DNA of 64,000 nucleotides, taken from contig NW_006495906.1 of NCBI RefSeq assembly GCF_000471905.2, positions 2,774,268-2,838,267 on the forward strand, given 5' to 3'. The notes under the pieces are model-generated. The model had not been told where the DNA came from and did not search any database. It saw only the letters and a program-made list of their open reading frames with translations. Origin of the DNA: Amborella trichopoda. Taxonomy: Eukaryota; Streptophyta; Magnoliopsida; Amborellales; Amborellaceae. The translations under genes were made by a program, and so were the position numbers. This document shows positions 25,079-36,097 of this stretch, in pieces; within the stretch, counting starts at the first letter, position 1, and each line of letters begins with the position of its first letter.

Positions 25079-26110
25079 AAGGTCGTACCTCCTGGACCTG
25101 AGCAAAGCAGTTTAATGTCATGCGACCAAGACAAGCACTATGGTTTAAGGTCGTATAGCTTGGACCGTGGTTACGCAGTTTAAAGTCATGAAACTAGAAC
25201 CATGCAGTTTAAGGTCGTGCAACTTAACCTTCGCTATAGTTTAAGATCATATAGTTTGGACCATGGATGTGCAGTTTAAGGTCATGCAGCACGGACCAGG
25301 GCTGTGTAGTCTAAGGTCATATAGCACAGACTAGGGTTGTGCAATTTAAGGTCATGCAGTACAAACCAGGGCTGCGTAGTTTAAGGTCATGCTGCACAGA
25401 CCGGGGCTGTGCAGTTTTAAGGTCATGCAGAACGGACCGAGCTGTGGGTCGCCATGTAGGTGAAGCGGCATGAGGGAACATGTTTGTGGGTAGCAATTTG
25501 ACTCCCAGGGGATAAAGATAGTTAAGGATGTACACAAGCAGAGAGCTTTTAGATGAATATGGTGGCCCTACGATGAATGACAAGCAGAAACAGACTTCAC
25601 TGGGGATTATGAGGGCCAGTGTGACTCCACGGGGATAATAAATAATGGTATGCATGCAACTCCATTGAGGATGACAGGCTGGAGCACAGGTGTAACCCCA
25701 CTGGGGTTGAGAAGATGAAAATGACCCTAACTCCCTAAGGATAGTGGGTCACAATAAGATGTGTCTCTCACTGGGATGTTGGTGCGAAACAGATGCATCG
25801 AGGATTGACGAGGTAGGCACGATCGCCTTCATCTAATTCCAATGGGGATGTTGGTGAAATACACATGGTGAAGAGGTGGTCCATCTCACAGTTAAGGTTA
25901 TGTGTTTGGCCTATTTGTCGCGCCGTGCGTTATAGTTTTAATGTCTTGTAACACGGACCATGGCTATGTGGTTTAAAGTCCAACAGCTAGGACAATGCAG
26001 TTTAAGGTCACCTCCACTACAGTTTAAGGTCATGTAGTTTGGACCATGCAGTTTAGGGTGTGCACCTGGACCGTGGTTGTGCAGTTTAAGGTCATGCAGA
26101 ATGGACCGTT
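25079..26110. repeat. 35-bp tandem repeats in the 3' spacer
   Basis: Head-to-tail units of the form TTTAAGGTCATGCAGCACGG followed by ACCAGGGCTGTGCAG. The period is exactly 35 bp in the best part (25271-25440) and irregular elsewhere; a second cluster lies at 25930-26110 after about 480 bp of other sequence. A unit length not divisible by three argues against coding. Confidence 0.85.
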
Positions 26111-26319
26111 GTGTAGTGGAGGAACGCGACTCCATGGGGAACAGAGCCATCACTGGAGACTGAACCCTCTAAGGAGTGAGACTGTGGTGCAGGGAATGAA
26201 CTTCTTGAGGAGGCAGGACAATGGTTCGAATGGGAGGTCGTGGCATATGCACGAGACTAGAGGTTGGATGGCGCACACGACATTAGGCCTATATGCAGCT
26301 CACACGGCGTTATGCCCCT

Positions 26320-26490
26320 TGGTGAGGCACACAACGATAGCCCTTTGACTAAGAGCTCGGAAATAGCCTTTGAAAGAAGCATGCGGCGGTAGCTCCCTAA
26401 CTATTCACGTGGCGATAGCTCCCTTTCGAAGCACACGACAATAGCTCCCTGACGAAGCATGCGTCGATAGCCCTATTGAAGCACGCGATG
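26320..26490. repeat. About 26-bp repeats shared with the LTR
   Basis: About six units of GAAGCAYGCGRCGATAGCYC with small length changes. The same unit recurs in both LTRs of element B (21428-21500 and 36920-37000), so it is a mobile or amplified sequence block within the element. Confidence 0.75.
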
Positions 26491-28303
26491 ATAGCCTTTT
26501 CGGGTCTCGAGCTTGACTCGCCCTGGCCTATACTTATTACCGTCAGGAGCTGGGGCCTGGAGCATCATTTCAAACTTGTGAGGGGCAGTTTTTGGCACTG
26601 CTGAGTCTAAAAGGGGAAAAACCCCATTTTACCGTTTTACCGAAGGGTAAAGTAACTAAAGAGTTTCTAGAGAGAGAGAGAGACTGAGCTTTTGAGAAGG
26701 GACTTCCGGCGAGAGTTTCCCAGCTGAAGTTTGCAGCGGACAAGCCTTTAGACGCTTTTCAAGAGAGCTTGAACAGGTTGTGGGGATCCGTACTGTGATT
26801 GCGGATAGTTTTGGAAAGCATCAAGGCTTTCTGAGCAAGGAACGAGGTTTCTCGGGGCCTTAGCAAGCTTTGTAGAGGTGCTCCATCGGAGTTTGAGCGT
26901 TCTTCTGATAGCCCCGTGACTAAAGGGAAGTTGCAGAGAGGTTAGAGGGTTCTGATGGTCTTCTGGTTGTCGGAAGAGAGGAAGGAGGAGCAGCAGTGGG
27001 CTCACTAGAAACTCAGTGGAATTTCGGTGAGTTTGTGGCGAACTGTTGAGGCATGAAAACAGGGAGAAGGGAGACCCGCAGAGTCGCAGGGGAACTTTCT
27101 TGGGACTTTCGATGGTTTTCCACTAACTCTGGTTACAAGTGGAGGGTGAGGAAGGGCTTTCTAGTAATCATGTGGTCACTGGCAAGTTGCAGAGGCCTTC
27201 GAGGGGGACAAAGACTGCTGGTATTCACCCAGAGTTTTCCAATTATCTCCCGATATCTCAGCGATTACTGTGAGGGAGAAGGGGGCCCGAATGGTGGTTC
27301 AGCTAGAAGCTCTACAATTCCCCAGCGAGTGGAGGAATGCGAGAAGGGAGAAGGAAGCCCACAGTGTCATAGGAGAGCTTCTATAGGGACTACGGTGATT
27401 TCTTGATGTCCCCGACCATTGGGAAGGGGACAGAACAGGGTCAGACAGGGATTCTCGGTGGTCAGAGGAGCATTCACGGCGAAACCCGAAGGGCTGCAAG
27501 GGAGGTGAAAGGTTGTGGGAAGGTGGCCCATCAACAAGGAGCGACGGTTGGGGATATCGAAGAGGCATGAGGGTTAATGCCCTCTGGGAACTGAGGATGA
27601 TGGGAGCCGGAGCATGATGAGGGCATGCATCGCTACCTTCGCTCGACATTAAGCTTCATGTGACAATTACTATGCTTGGTAGCATGCCCCTCGTGACGAT
27701 AGTCGTGCGTGGCGTTGGCCTGGTCATGGTGATGGTGGGACGCAGCATTGAGTTGCGTGCGACGATGGTTGCACATGACATCAGGTTTCACACGGCAATA
27801 ACCGTGGAAGACGATGTCTCCTGGGGGCCAAGAGTGATGGCAAAGAGAAAGTCTGCTGCATGTTGTCTCGTGGGAAGCTAAGTTCTCTAACACAATATTT
27901 TGGAGGAAGGGAATCCATCAAGTGTCAGCTCCTTGAAGCCGACTCCCAAGTAGTTTGGCTTCTTCTTCATGAGGAAGGCGTTTCTTTGGTGGTTTTGCTT
28001 CTTCTTCATGAGGAGAGCATTTCTTTTTGTCCTGTGACCGTCCTGCAAGAGTAATACTTTATTAGGAAAGTACTCATCGGCTGACTCGAGAGTGGTTGAT
28101 CTTGCTCTTAAGCAAGAACAACAGTTTAAGATTATAGTTGTAACCTCCCTGATAATGGGCTTTTGATGATTTACTTGTAACCTTTTCTAATGCAATAAAA
28201 GAGATGAATTTCTTTTGAGTTGACTTGCCATTTTTTCTTTTCCATTTCTTTCTTTTTTACTGCATGCACCACATTTCGAGAGCACATCAGGGATAGTACT
28301 TTT

Positions 28304-31300
28304 TCAGGTACCGCCCTTTGATAGGGGGCATTGCCTCTTCTCCATCAGCGTTTGCATATATGCCCCATTTGTTGTGTCCTTTTTTACTAGGAAGGGACCT
28401 TCCCACTTTGGCTCGAATTTTCCTCTACGACACCCATGCATGACAATTGGCCTCTTGATTGCTAGAACTAGGTCCCCGCGAGCGAATAAGCGAACCTTGA
28501 CAGAATTGTCGAAGGCTCTTTTCATTCTTCCCTGGTTGACCTCAAGGTTTTGCTGAGCCTCTAATCTTTTCTCATCGAGGGCATCCACCTCTTGATAACG
28601 GTGCTTAACCCACTCATCTTCAGTCAATCCGTGATGTACAGCGACACGGAGTGAAGGTAGTTGAACTTCAAGGGGTAAGACAACCTCACCTCCATAGACC
28701 AGGGAATAAAGAGTAGAGCATGTAGCATTCCGAGTGGTGGTGTGGTAAGCCCATAGTGCTTCAGGCAGCTTTTCATGCCAGTTCTTCCTTGACTTTGAGA
28801 CTGACTTCCGGAGCACTCCGCATAGGGTCTTATTGAATGCCTCAGCTAACCCATTGGCTCGAGGGTGGTACATGGTTGCGTACTTCCACTCAAAACCAAA
28901 CTAGTTCACTAGGCGATTAATGTGATGGCTTCTTAATTGAGGTCCATTATCAGAGATGATCCGATCTGGGATTTCGAACCGATATAATATGATGATGCAC
29001 AAAATTGCCCATTGTGGCTCCTAGAACCTGCTTGAGAGAGACCGCTTCAACCCATTTGGAGAAGTAATCTGTCACTCCTAAGATGAAGGCATGACCCAGG
29101 GCAGAAGAAGGGTGTCCAAACCCCACTAGGAAAAGGGCCATGATGCCATTGTAGGATAGAGAGGCTCTGAAGGCTAATGATGAGGCTTGAGTGCATTTGA
29201 CACACCTGGCATCTTTTAGCATAGTTTTGGGCGTCAGCAACCATTGAAGGCCAATAGTACCTGAGCCTGCATACACGTTCATAGAGTTTGAGGCCGGATT
29301 GATGCAGCCCGTAGATACCTAAATGCATTTCTTCCAGTACTTTATTTGCTTCTTATGTGCCGACACATATGAGGAGAATTTTGTCAAATGACAAGCAAAA
29401 GATGACATCCTTTTCAAGAAGGGTATACTTGGTAGACATTTGTCGTATACCGTTGCGTTTCGCCTGATCTTCAGGTAGCCTTCCATGCTTTATGAAGTCC
29501 ATGATAGGTTCCCTCCAGTCTTCCACTTGTTCAACTTCTGTGCACATCGGGTCCAAGAACTCAGGCTCCCGCCTCTCAGCCTTGGATTCTTTTCCTCGGG
29601 ACATTTCCTGCTCTGCCTTAATGACATCATTGGCTGCAAGGAGTGCTCCAAATGGGTAAGGCGGGTATTCAGAGAAGATATCTCACTCTTCATCTGCATC
29701 AATTTCGGTTCGCAAATCAATATGTCTCCATTCTGTCACCCAGACATGCATGGGCCCAGGTGAAGATAATTGAATGGTGGCCCTGAGCTTTACGAGCGCA
29801 TCAGCTTGGGAGTTTAATCTTCTAAGAACATGACTTAGGGAGAATTCGTCGAGTTGGGCCATATAGGATTTGGCCGTGTCATGATAACGCTTGAGAGTGT
29901 CCTTCCTTAGGTCATAAATTCCCTTAACCTGTTGGATGACGAGTTCAAAGTCACCAAAGATATTCAGCTGCTCTAGGTCTAACTCTTGGGCGATCTCCAA
30001 TTCGATTATGAGGGATTGATATTCAGCTTCATTACGAGAAAATGCATCTGCGAGTGAGAAGGATACAGGAATTACTCCACCATTAGGAGTCAGGAATACA
30101 TTTCCAGCACCTCCTCTATTAGACTGGAATGCTCTGCCGAAATACATCTCCCACGGCTGAGTTAGCACCGTACAAAAAACTTCTTCATCTGTGAGGTCAC
30201 TCGATAGGGGGGATTCTGCAGGGACTGGGTGAGTCGCGAGAAAGTCTGCTAGGGCCTGACCTTTGACGGCCTTTTGTGGCATATACGTAATGTCAAACTC
30301 CATCAGTAATAATGCCAACTTGGCCAGGCATCCTGATAGGCATGGCCTGGTCATAAGGAACTTGACCGGGTCTGCTTTTGAGATTAGCTTGACCTCATGA
30401 CCAAGCAGGTAGTGGCGGAGCTTCTGTACCGCGAAAATCAAGGCTAGGCACATATTCTCGATGGGAGGATAATTCTTCTCAGCCCCCTGCATCCTACAGC
30501 TGAGATAGTAGAGTGTTGTTTCTTTTTCGCCATCGTTGTTTTGTGCTAGGAGCGCCTCAAGTGACTCATCCAAAGCGGTTACATATAGAATGAGGGGCCT
30601 ACCTAACACCGGTGTAGAGAGTACCGAAGGGTTCAGCAAGTACTACTTGATATCATCAAGTGCAGCTTGGCACGCCTCGTCCCATATGAAGGGGGTGCCC
30701 TTCTTCAGGAGGTGTGAAAAGGGCATGCATCGTCCTGAGAGGTCTGAGATAAACCTTCAAATGTAGGTCAGTTGTCCTTGGAGGGACTGAAGCTCGCGCA
30801 GTGTCATATGCGATGGCATATTTTAGATTGCCTTGATTTTGACTGGCTCAATTTCCAACCCCCGATACCTCATGATGAACCCTAAGAACTTTCCTAAGCG
30901 TACGCCAAAGGCGCATTTCAAGGGGTTCATCTTGAGTTGGTGACACTGCAGCCACTCGCCTTTCAAAGTCCTTCATATGAGTGTCTTTCGCTTCAGACTT
31001 CACCACCAAGTCGTTCACATAACATTCGACCTCCTTGTGCATCATGTCCCTGAAGATGGTCGTCATAGCTCACTGATACGTGGCACCGGCGTTCTTTAAT
31101 TCAAAGGGCATCACAGTGTAGCAAAAGACACTTTTTGGGGTCAAGAACGCAGTGGCCTCTTCATCTTCAGGGCCATCCTGATTTGGTTGTAACCAAAATA
31201 CCCGTCCATGAAAGAGAAGATTTGGTAGTAAGTAGTAAAGTCAATGAGCAACTCGATGAACGGCAAAGGAAAGTCATCCTTTAGGGCGGTGTTTAGATCA

Positions 31301-32570
31301 CGAAAGTCAATACAGACCCTGATTTGGCTGTTCTTCTTCTGGACTGGGACGATGTTCGGCAGCCACTTTGGGTATTTGACTTCACGTATGAATCTGGCTT
31401 GCCTTAGCTTATTCACCTTGGCGTCGATCTGCTTCTCGAGGTCAGGCCTAATCCTTTTAGGATGTTTCGCATGCTTGATGGATGGATCAATGCTGAGACA
31501 ATGGACAGTGATTTGAGGGTCTAGACCGGGCATCTCATGGTAATGTCAGGCGAAGACATCTCTGTTGGCTTGGAGGAAGGCGGTATAATTTTCGTTCTCT
31601 TCTGGGGACATTTTTGCTAAGATGAAAGTTGATGTTGGATCAGCCTTGTCTCCTAAGTTTATCTCTTCGAGCTCGTCGACTGTAACCTGACCACCTTCTT
31701 CTCACTCTTCCGGAGCTTCTTGCAACTCCTCATCAGGGGACTCACAAGCCTTTTCATTAATCTCAAGTGCAGAGACCCGTGATCCTGACACTTCGGCCTC
31801 CAGGAGGACCCCAGTGTGGAGGATGATTTCAGGTCCCTGGCCGGACCAATCAAGGAAAGGGTCTACCTCTAACATGGTGTCCATGGCATCGCACTTTAGG
31901 TCTCTCAATACTTGCCCTGAGCTGGGAGACACCTCATGAATCTGAATCATGTGCCAGGCCTCATGGGAAGGAGAGCATGAGGAGGGGTTGGTTTTGGCTT
32001 GGTCTGCCAGGGCGTCGGTGACTGTTGGGAAGCCAACTGCCTGAGCAAGCATCTCTCTTAGGTGCATTTGTTGTGCCTTGTTAAGGCTAGTGCCTTTGAA
32101 TTTTTTATTCAGGGCGTCGAAATCTAGGCACTGTCGGGCTGCACCTGTGAAAAAAATGGAAGAGGAGGGAGGATAGGAAGAAGAAGTGGAGTTAGGTTTT
32201 GGGAATCTTTTTACATCGTCACTAGAATTGGACGTGTGCAGGGGGGATTTTAGGTCTTGCCCAGGCTTTGACCGTTGGGGGATGCTTTTAATGTTATCAC
32301 CCGTATTGGATATGCCCCGAGCAGTTGAAGACTCAGGGACATCCTCTTGATTGGACGGAGAGATAAGGCAAGCTGCGCTTGGGATAAAGTCCTGCAACGT
32401 TGAGAGTGGAGGAAGGGGTCTGTGGAATTCTTCCTCAACTGGCGGTTGAGAGACGTGATTCCTTTGGTGAACGGACCTGGGCACTCGTCTCCTTCTGGAT
32501 CCTTGAGGAGGGTCCGGTCTGTCCTATCGAGCCAGTGAGTGGTCCTAGCTTGGTGGACTGCCTCACGTTT
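28304..32570 (-). pseudogene. pol pseudogene of element B (RT, RNase H, second RNase H, integrase)
   Basis: Minus-strand order: linker (about 31702-32570), reverse transcriptase (about 30650-31533), classic RNase H and archaeal-type RNase H in one open frame (29683-30639), integrase (28304-29604). The RT active site reads CYVNDLVVK (about 31000-31026), so the first of the two aspartates is replaced by Asn. The archaeal-type RNase H reads MYFGRA where Asp is expected (about 30136-30153); NEAEY and GDFEL keep their acids. Integrase has CQVCQMH in the zinc region, TDYFSKWVEA in the core and AEAFNK with the glutamate near 28826-28843. Most pieces share one frame, with breaks near 31150, 29300 and 28880. 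The ancestral enzyme would copy and integrate element cDNA. Confidence 0.87.
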
Positions 32571-32699
32571 CATGGACTTGAGCCTGCTTCGTCCATGATA
32601 GACCTCCTAGGGCTGAGAAGTCAAGGGCTTTGAAGGGTCCAGTGCATGCTCATAGGGAGCCTGTAATGGGGTCTATTCTTGGACAGGAGAGGTGGCTTG

Positions 32700-35521
32700 G
32701 AAGCGTTATGAGAGACCGGCACAAACAATGTGGCCTTCCTGCACCTTCTGAGTGACCGTGGCTTTTAACCCATAGCATTCTTTTAGTTCATGACCCCATA
32801 CTTGGTGATATGGGCACTAGAGATTTTTCGTACCCTGGGCAAGACACCGAGGCTGTCTGACGGGCTTGGGGGTGATGAGACCCTATTGGAGCATTTCCTC
32901 TAAGAGGGCCTACAGAGGGTCTAGGTCAGCGCTTCTCGGGGCTTGTGCTAGGAGTTCTTCTTGCACTGGTGGAAGAGGGACTTGAGGATGTCCTTCTAGG
33001 TTATCATGAGCTTCTTGACATTGCTGCATCTTTTTTGCCAAGAGCTCATGAAAGCCCGTGCATTCGCTCAAGTCATGGCCTCATATCAAGTGATACAAGC
33101 ACTAGAGGTTTCAGTTCCTGGAAGTAGGAACTTGGGCTGCCTTGTTGGCTTTTACGTGATGTGTCCCTCTTCGAGCATTGTGGAGAATAGTGCATGGAGG
33201 ATGGCGGGTGCTCCATGCTCCTCTTTGATAGTCACTATGTGAGAAGCCTCCGTTGCCCCGAACGATTTCTTTAACTCTTCGAGCTTTATCTGACCCTTGT
33301 TAATAAGGGCTTCGATAGTGTCTTTGAGTTTATAGCAGTTGTCAGTGGGGTGGCCTACTTTCCTGTGATAAGCGTAATACCTCTCACGTGTCTCCTGTCC
33401 AGCTTGTTTTTGAGTGCTGACCTCTGGCAACTGGATCATATTTTGCTCCAATAGTAGTCGAAGCAAGGCAGGAACCCACTCCTTGTCGAAGGGGTAAACC
33501 TTATTCTGGTGCTAAATCCAAAAGTCGCTTCGATTAATGTTTTTAGTGAGCAGGACCCTCTTGTAGGACTGCTGCTTGCCTCTGGCATGAGGCGTTTGTG
33601 CCTTGGAGAGATCGAGGGTTTGAGGGGCGGCTTTGTTAGTGTCAGTCAATGTGACTGCCGCACTAATCATTACCTTTTGCTGGTTGCCCCGATTGTTGGA
33701 GCGAGAATTCGAACCAGAGGATTGCTGACGAGATCCGCCATGGTGCTTAAACTGACCCTCAATACGAACTGCTTTAGAGATGAGCTCTGACATGGAGGGT
33801 GGATTAGAGGCCTCGACATGCAAGGCGATCTCGAGAAGCATGTTCCATATGCAGGTCTAGACAGCTTCTTTTTTAGTCATGGGAGTGGCATGGAAGGTTG
33901 CCAGCTCTCTCCATGGGGCTATAAACTTGTCAACTAGCTCGCCAAGGTCTTGAATCAGCGTGAGGAGCTCGATGGTTTCCACATTCCTTTAGACCTCATT
34001 GAAGCGTTGATAAAACAACTGCTCCATTTCCTGCCAGGTGTATACTGAGTTTGGAGGCAGCCCAGCATACCACTGGAAGGCTGGCCCTTTGAGAGTTTCG
34101 ACCAATTGACGGAGGAGAAGACGTCTGTCAGTTGCTGTCTCTCGACAGGCCGCTTGGAAGTGAGCAGTATGCTGGTGCAGAGACGCAGTACCATTGAATA
34201 GGGGAAGCTTCCCCTTTTGATAATTTGGGGGAAACGACACCTAGTCAATGTACGAAGGGTACGGCTTCTGATAGAGCGGGGCCTCTTGCATGCCTTGGAC
34301 CTTGTTTTTGAGGTTATGGGCTACCATGGCATCTATGTCGGTTTAGGAGATGCTGCGGGAGGTAGAGCTATCTTGGGAAGCCGGTAGGGGAGTTTGCCTA
34401 GGAACTTTGTCCTCACCGGTCAAGGAATCGGTCTCATGGTGAGAAGAAGGGGACTTGGAGGTTTCTAGGCATTTCATCTTTTCAAGGATGGATTGCATCA
34501 TTACCTCGAACCCGTTCATCCGCTCTTCTTGGGCGTCATCTGGATCATTGATCATCATGACACTGACCGTTTCTTCTGGAAGGTTGAAACCAGGTGGCGC
34601 AGTGGACTACCGAGGTTGGTGAGTCATGCGTGGTAAGTCAGTCTACAGGGGTTCAACTTGCCCCAACTGGACTTGAGTCTTGTATGCCGATCTGGTGAGG
34701 AGAGGTTCTCATCGGTCTTGGGACCGCAGCTTCTGGGCAGTAATCGCCAAGCAATATTCTTGGACCTACTCAAGTTCTGGAGTTTGGAGAGAGAAAAGAG
34801 GATTACGAGGCAGAAGGTCACCAATGGTAGTGACCTCGCCTGCCTTGGAGGCTCCTTTGGTCAGGATTTGAAGGCCTCTTTTCTTGTTAATCATGAGGCT
34901 GCTATGGACTTCATTCCAGAACCTGGACTGCCCCGCCTTCTTTGAACATGCAAAAGCCATGTCTATGAGCTGGAGTAGGGAGTGAGGTCCATGAACAGAA
35001 GGCAGCATGGGTTTCTGTCTTGGGGGCTGGAGGGCTCTGTCTAACATTAGGTCGCTGCCCCGAATCCCTTTGTGAGGCCCGGGTGCACAGCTGACCTGAG
35101 GCTAGCTCAAGATGGTACTCTTAGGGAAGACCTTTGAGTACCAGATCTAGAGGTGCTTGACCGGTGGATGGAGAGTAACAGAAGAAGGAGCTGTTTCATG
35201 ACTCTGACTGAGTCAGGAGCGAGGAGAAACCTACAAACCTGGTGCATGTGCACCTTTGGGGTTAGCCGTCATGGTGACTTGGGGGTGGGCTCGGTTAGCT
35301 GGTTTGACCTCAGGAAGCCGAGACATGTGAGCTTGTGTCAGTGAGGGACCGGGTGGGACCCTACCTCTCACAGGGTGAATCTGTGTGTGATGAGATGGAG
35401 GATGAGGTGGCCGACCCTCATGTACTCGAGCTGGTAGAACTAGTGGTGCATGGCGCACATGGGGTTCAGCTCGAGAAGGCCTAGCCTTGAACGAGCGTGG
35501 GGTTCGGCTCGAGAAGACCAC
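32700..35521 (-). pseudogene. gag pseudogene of element B
   Basis: Pieces in order on the minus strand: Pro/Arg/His-rich N-terminal part (35231-35521); a segment with FACSKKAGQSRFWNEV (34766-35047); an acidic segment starting MMINDPDDAQEERMN (34343-34558); the capsid-like core with PLFNGTASLHQHTAHFQAAC and FQWYAGLPPNSVYTW (33989-34240); a basic Ser/Gly-rich region (33512-33841); and a knuckle-like YYAYHRKVGHPTDNC (near 33340-33385), whose expected first Cys is Tyr here. A second CPYHQVWGH-type block follows near 32790-32830. Stops and frameshifts separate the pieces. Gag would form the element's particle. Confidence 0.82.
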
Positions 35522-36073
35522 GAGCCTTTGGGTGTGTGCGAGGGGTGGAGACCATAGGGTCTCTACCTCTATGTGTCGAGCCTCCAGGTGTAGGGGTTCG
35601 AGGTAGTGAAAGAATATAGGGGTTGCTTTACGGCGAACCTCAAGAGCGATGACAATCTGCTTGGCTTTCGCAAGAATGGAAGGGCAACCTTTTGGCTTAC
35701 CCCAATAGTATGACTGACAAGGGTCTTGCCAATAGCAGGATGCATGCTGTGCACGCTAACATATGTGCTACCAATGTGAGAAGCCTTGTTGGAGGGTCCA
35801 CAAGGGCGAGGAAGCTGGGAGGTGGGAACCTTTAAGTCCTCTCTTGCACCAACCCAGGAAAGAACCTGGGAACTGGACTATGAGTCACGACTCAAAAGGA
35901 GAGTAGGGAAAGAAGCTTGAGCAGTTTGCTTCCTTGGGACAGTCTCGAGTGCAGAGATAAGGAAGTCCCCAACTCGGATAAATGGGTTGAATACCCCAGA
36001 TGCCATATAAAGTAATGCAGAAAGTAAAAGAAGATATTGATCAAACAAGAGCGAATCAACGAAAGGGTAATAA
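35522..36073 (-). other. Leader between primer site and gag, element B
   Basis: Open frame 35878-36093 on the minus strand and the frame at 2596-2895 in element A share FNPFIRVGDFLI / CNPFILIGDFLI and TASFPTLLLS-like parts. This may only reflect DNA similarity of the leaders; no gag family match is recognised. Confidence 0.4.
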
Positions 36074-36093
36074 GTCCCCAGTAGAGTCGCCAA
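36074..36093 (-). other. Primer-binding-like site of element B
   Basis: Minus strand TTGGCGACTCTACTGGGGAC, four bases after the 5' LTR edge, corresponding to 2547-2566 in element A. Tat-type elements are known to use such a site. Confidence 0.6.
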
Positions 36094-36097
36094 GCTA

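Larger units (their letters stand above)
23448..28303 (-). repeat. Long 3' spacer of element B
   Basis: Non-coding 4.86 kb between integrase and 3' LTR, a known feature of Tat/Ogre-type elements. It includes 35-bp tandem repeats (25079-25443 and 25930-26110) and about 26-bp repeats that are also in the LTR (26320-26490). Its right part matches the spacer of element A, including two GCTTCTTCTTCATGA copies near 27955-28015. Short open frames occur on both strands but their repeated peptides (for example HDLKL) follow from the DNA repeats. No recognisable antisense gene. Confidence 0.75.

Noticed and set aside
25079..25443. CRISPR-like look of regular short repeats
   Set aside because: Units are head-to-tail with no unique spacers, no cas genes, and the window is plant DNA; it is a minisatellite in a retrotransposon spacer.
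27299..27649. Open frames on both strands in the 3' spacer (for example 27053-27406 and 27299-27649)
   Set aside because: Not conserved as protein in element A; no homology recognised to the antisense genes known in some Tat-type elements.
28374..28556. Plus-strand open frame over integrase
   Set aside because: Shadow of the minus-strand integrase coding sequence.
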